Source: Gammaproteobacteria bacterium
GTDB lineage: Bacteria; Pseudomonadota; Gammaproteobacteria; Xanthomonadales; Marinicellaceae
Direction: 5' to 3'
DNA: 5,723 nucleotides
Assembly (NCBI GenBank): GCA_030426065.1
Contig: JAUHZH010000164.1
Coordinates: forward strand, 1-5,723
The notes under the pieces are model-generated. The model made no database searches. It was not told the origin of the DNA and was given only the letters and a program-made list of their open reading frames with translations. Shown here in pieces: positions 5,599-5,723 of this stretch. The position numbers and the translations under genes are program-made. How positions within the stretch are numbered: the stretch's first letter is position 1; every line of letters begins with the position of its first letter.

Positions 5599-5723
5599 GT
5601 TGCCACTTCAGTCATCACTTATTAGATGCTAAGTCTTTTGAAACTGGATATCGGTTTTTCTGACTTGCTTCACCAGCCTGCGTAATTTGTTTTAGATGGC
5701 TATTTCAGGAACACTATAATTTT
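5599..5723. other. Non-coding stretch at the right end of the window
   Basis: No open frame, RNA gene or clear terminator is visible in these 125 bp. The only notable element is the TATAAT box at the far right edge. No GC-rich hairpin with a T tract follows the membrane-protein gene. Confidence 0.5.
5715..5720 (+). promoter_or_regulatory. Perfect TATAAT box, possible promoter of a gene beyond the window
   Basis: ACACTATAAT at 5711-5720 contains a full consensus -10 hexamer. The expected -35 position (5692-5697, TTAGAT) is poor, and TTGTTT at 5688-5693 would need a 21-bp spacer. No gene in the window follows it. In AT-rich intergenic DNA such a hexamer may be chance. Confidence 0.25.

Overview
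The window is about 5.7 kb of moderately low-GC bacterial chromosome. It has Gram-negative features: a CadC/ToxR-type membrane regulator, a Sec signal peptide and a possible lipoprotein. The mix of a PhoB-type winged helix fused to a periplasmic PD40 propeller, plus several separate PD40 proteins, is what I would expect from a marine gammaproteobacterium, for example something near Marinicella. That assignment is an inference from gene style, not from a marker gene. No rRNA, tRNA, CRISPR array, insertion sequence or integrase was seen.

Left part (1-1319, + strand): the last 35 codons of an unidentified gene, possibly a glycosyltransferase, are followed 24 nt later and in the same frame by a 394-residue GT-A (family 2-like) glycosyltransferase. 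This gene opens on TTG. The pair looks like the end of a glycan-related operon and meets the next unit tail to tail.

Middle part (1360-5016): this is the most interesting part. A short divergent intergenic region (2641-2889) separates a leftward two-gene operon from a rightward regulator gene. The operon encodes a 116-residue exported PD40/TolB-like fragment and a 296-residue secreted PD40 protein. The regulator (708 aa) has a cytoplasmic PhoB-type winged helix, one transmembrane helix and a periplasmic beta-propeller with PD40 motifs. All three proteins therefore carry the same repeat type. The intergenic region holds four direct repeats spaced exactly 11 bp apart, the geometry used by PhoB/OmpR-family winged helices, placed just upstream of the leftward operon. 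It also holds a separate 19-bp imperfect palindrome over the likely regulator promoter. The working hypothesis is a self-contained one-component sensory module: the regulator senses an envelope signal through its propeller and controls the exported PD40 proteins.

Right part (5017-5723): an 87-bp gap contains a 7-bp stem hairpin and a possible 16-codon hydrophobic leader ORF. It is followed by a 164-residue multi-pass membrane protein of unknown function. The last 125 bp hold no gene; a TATAAT box sits at the extreme right edge and may belong to a gene outside the window.
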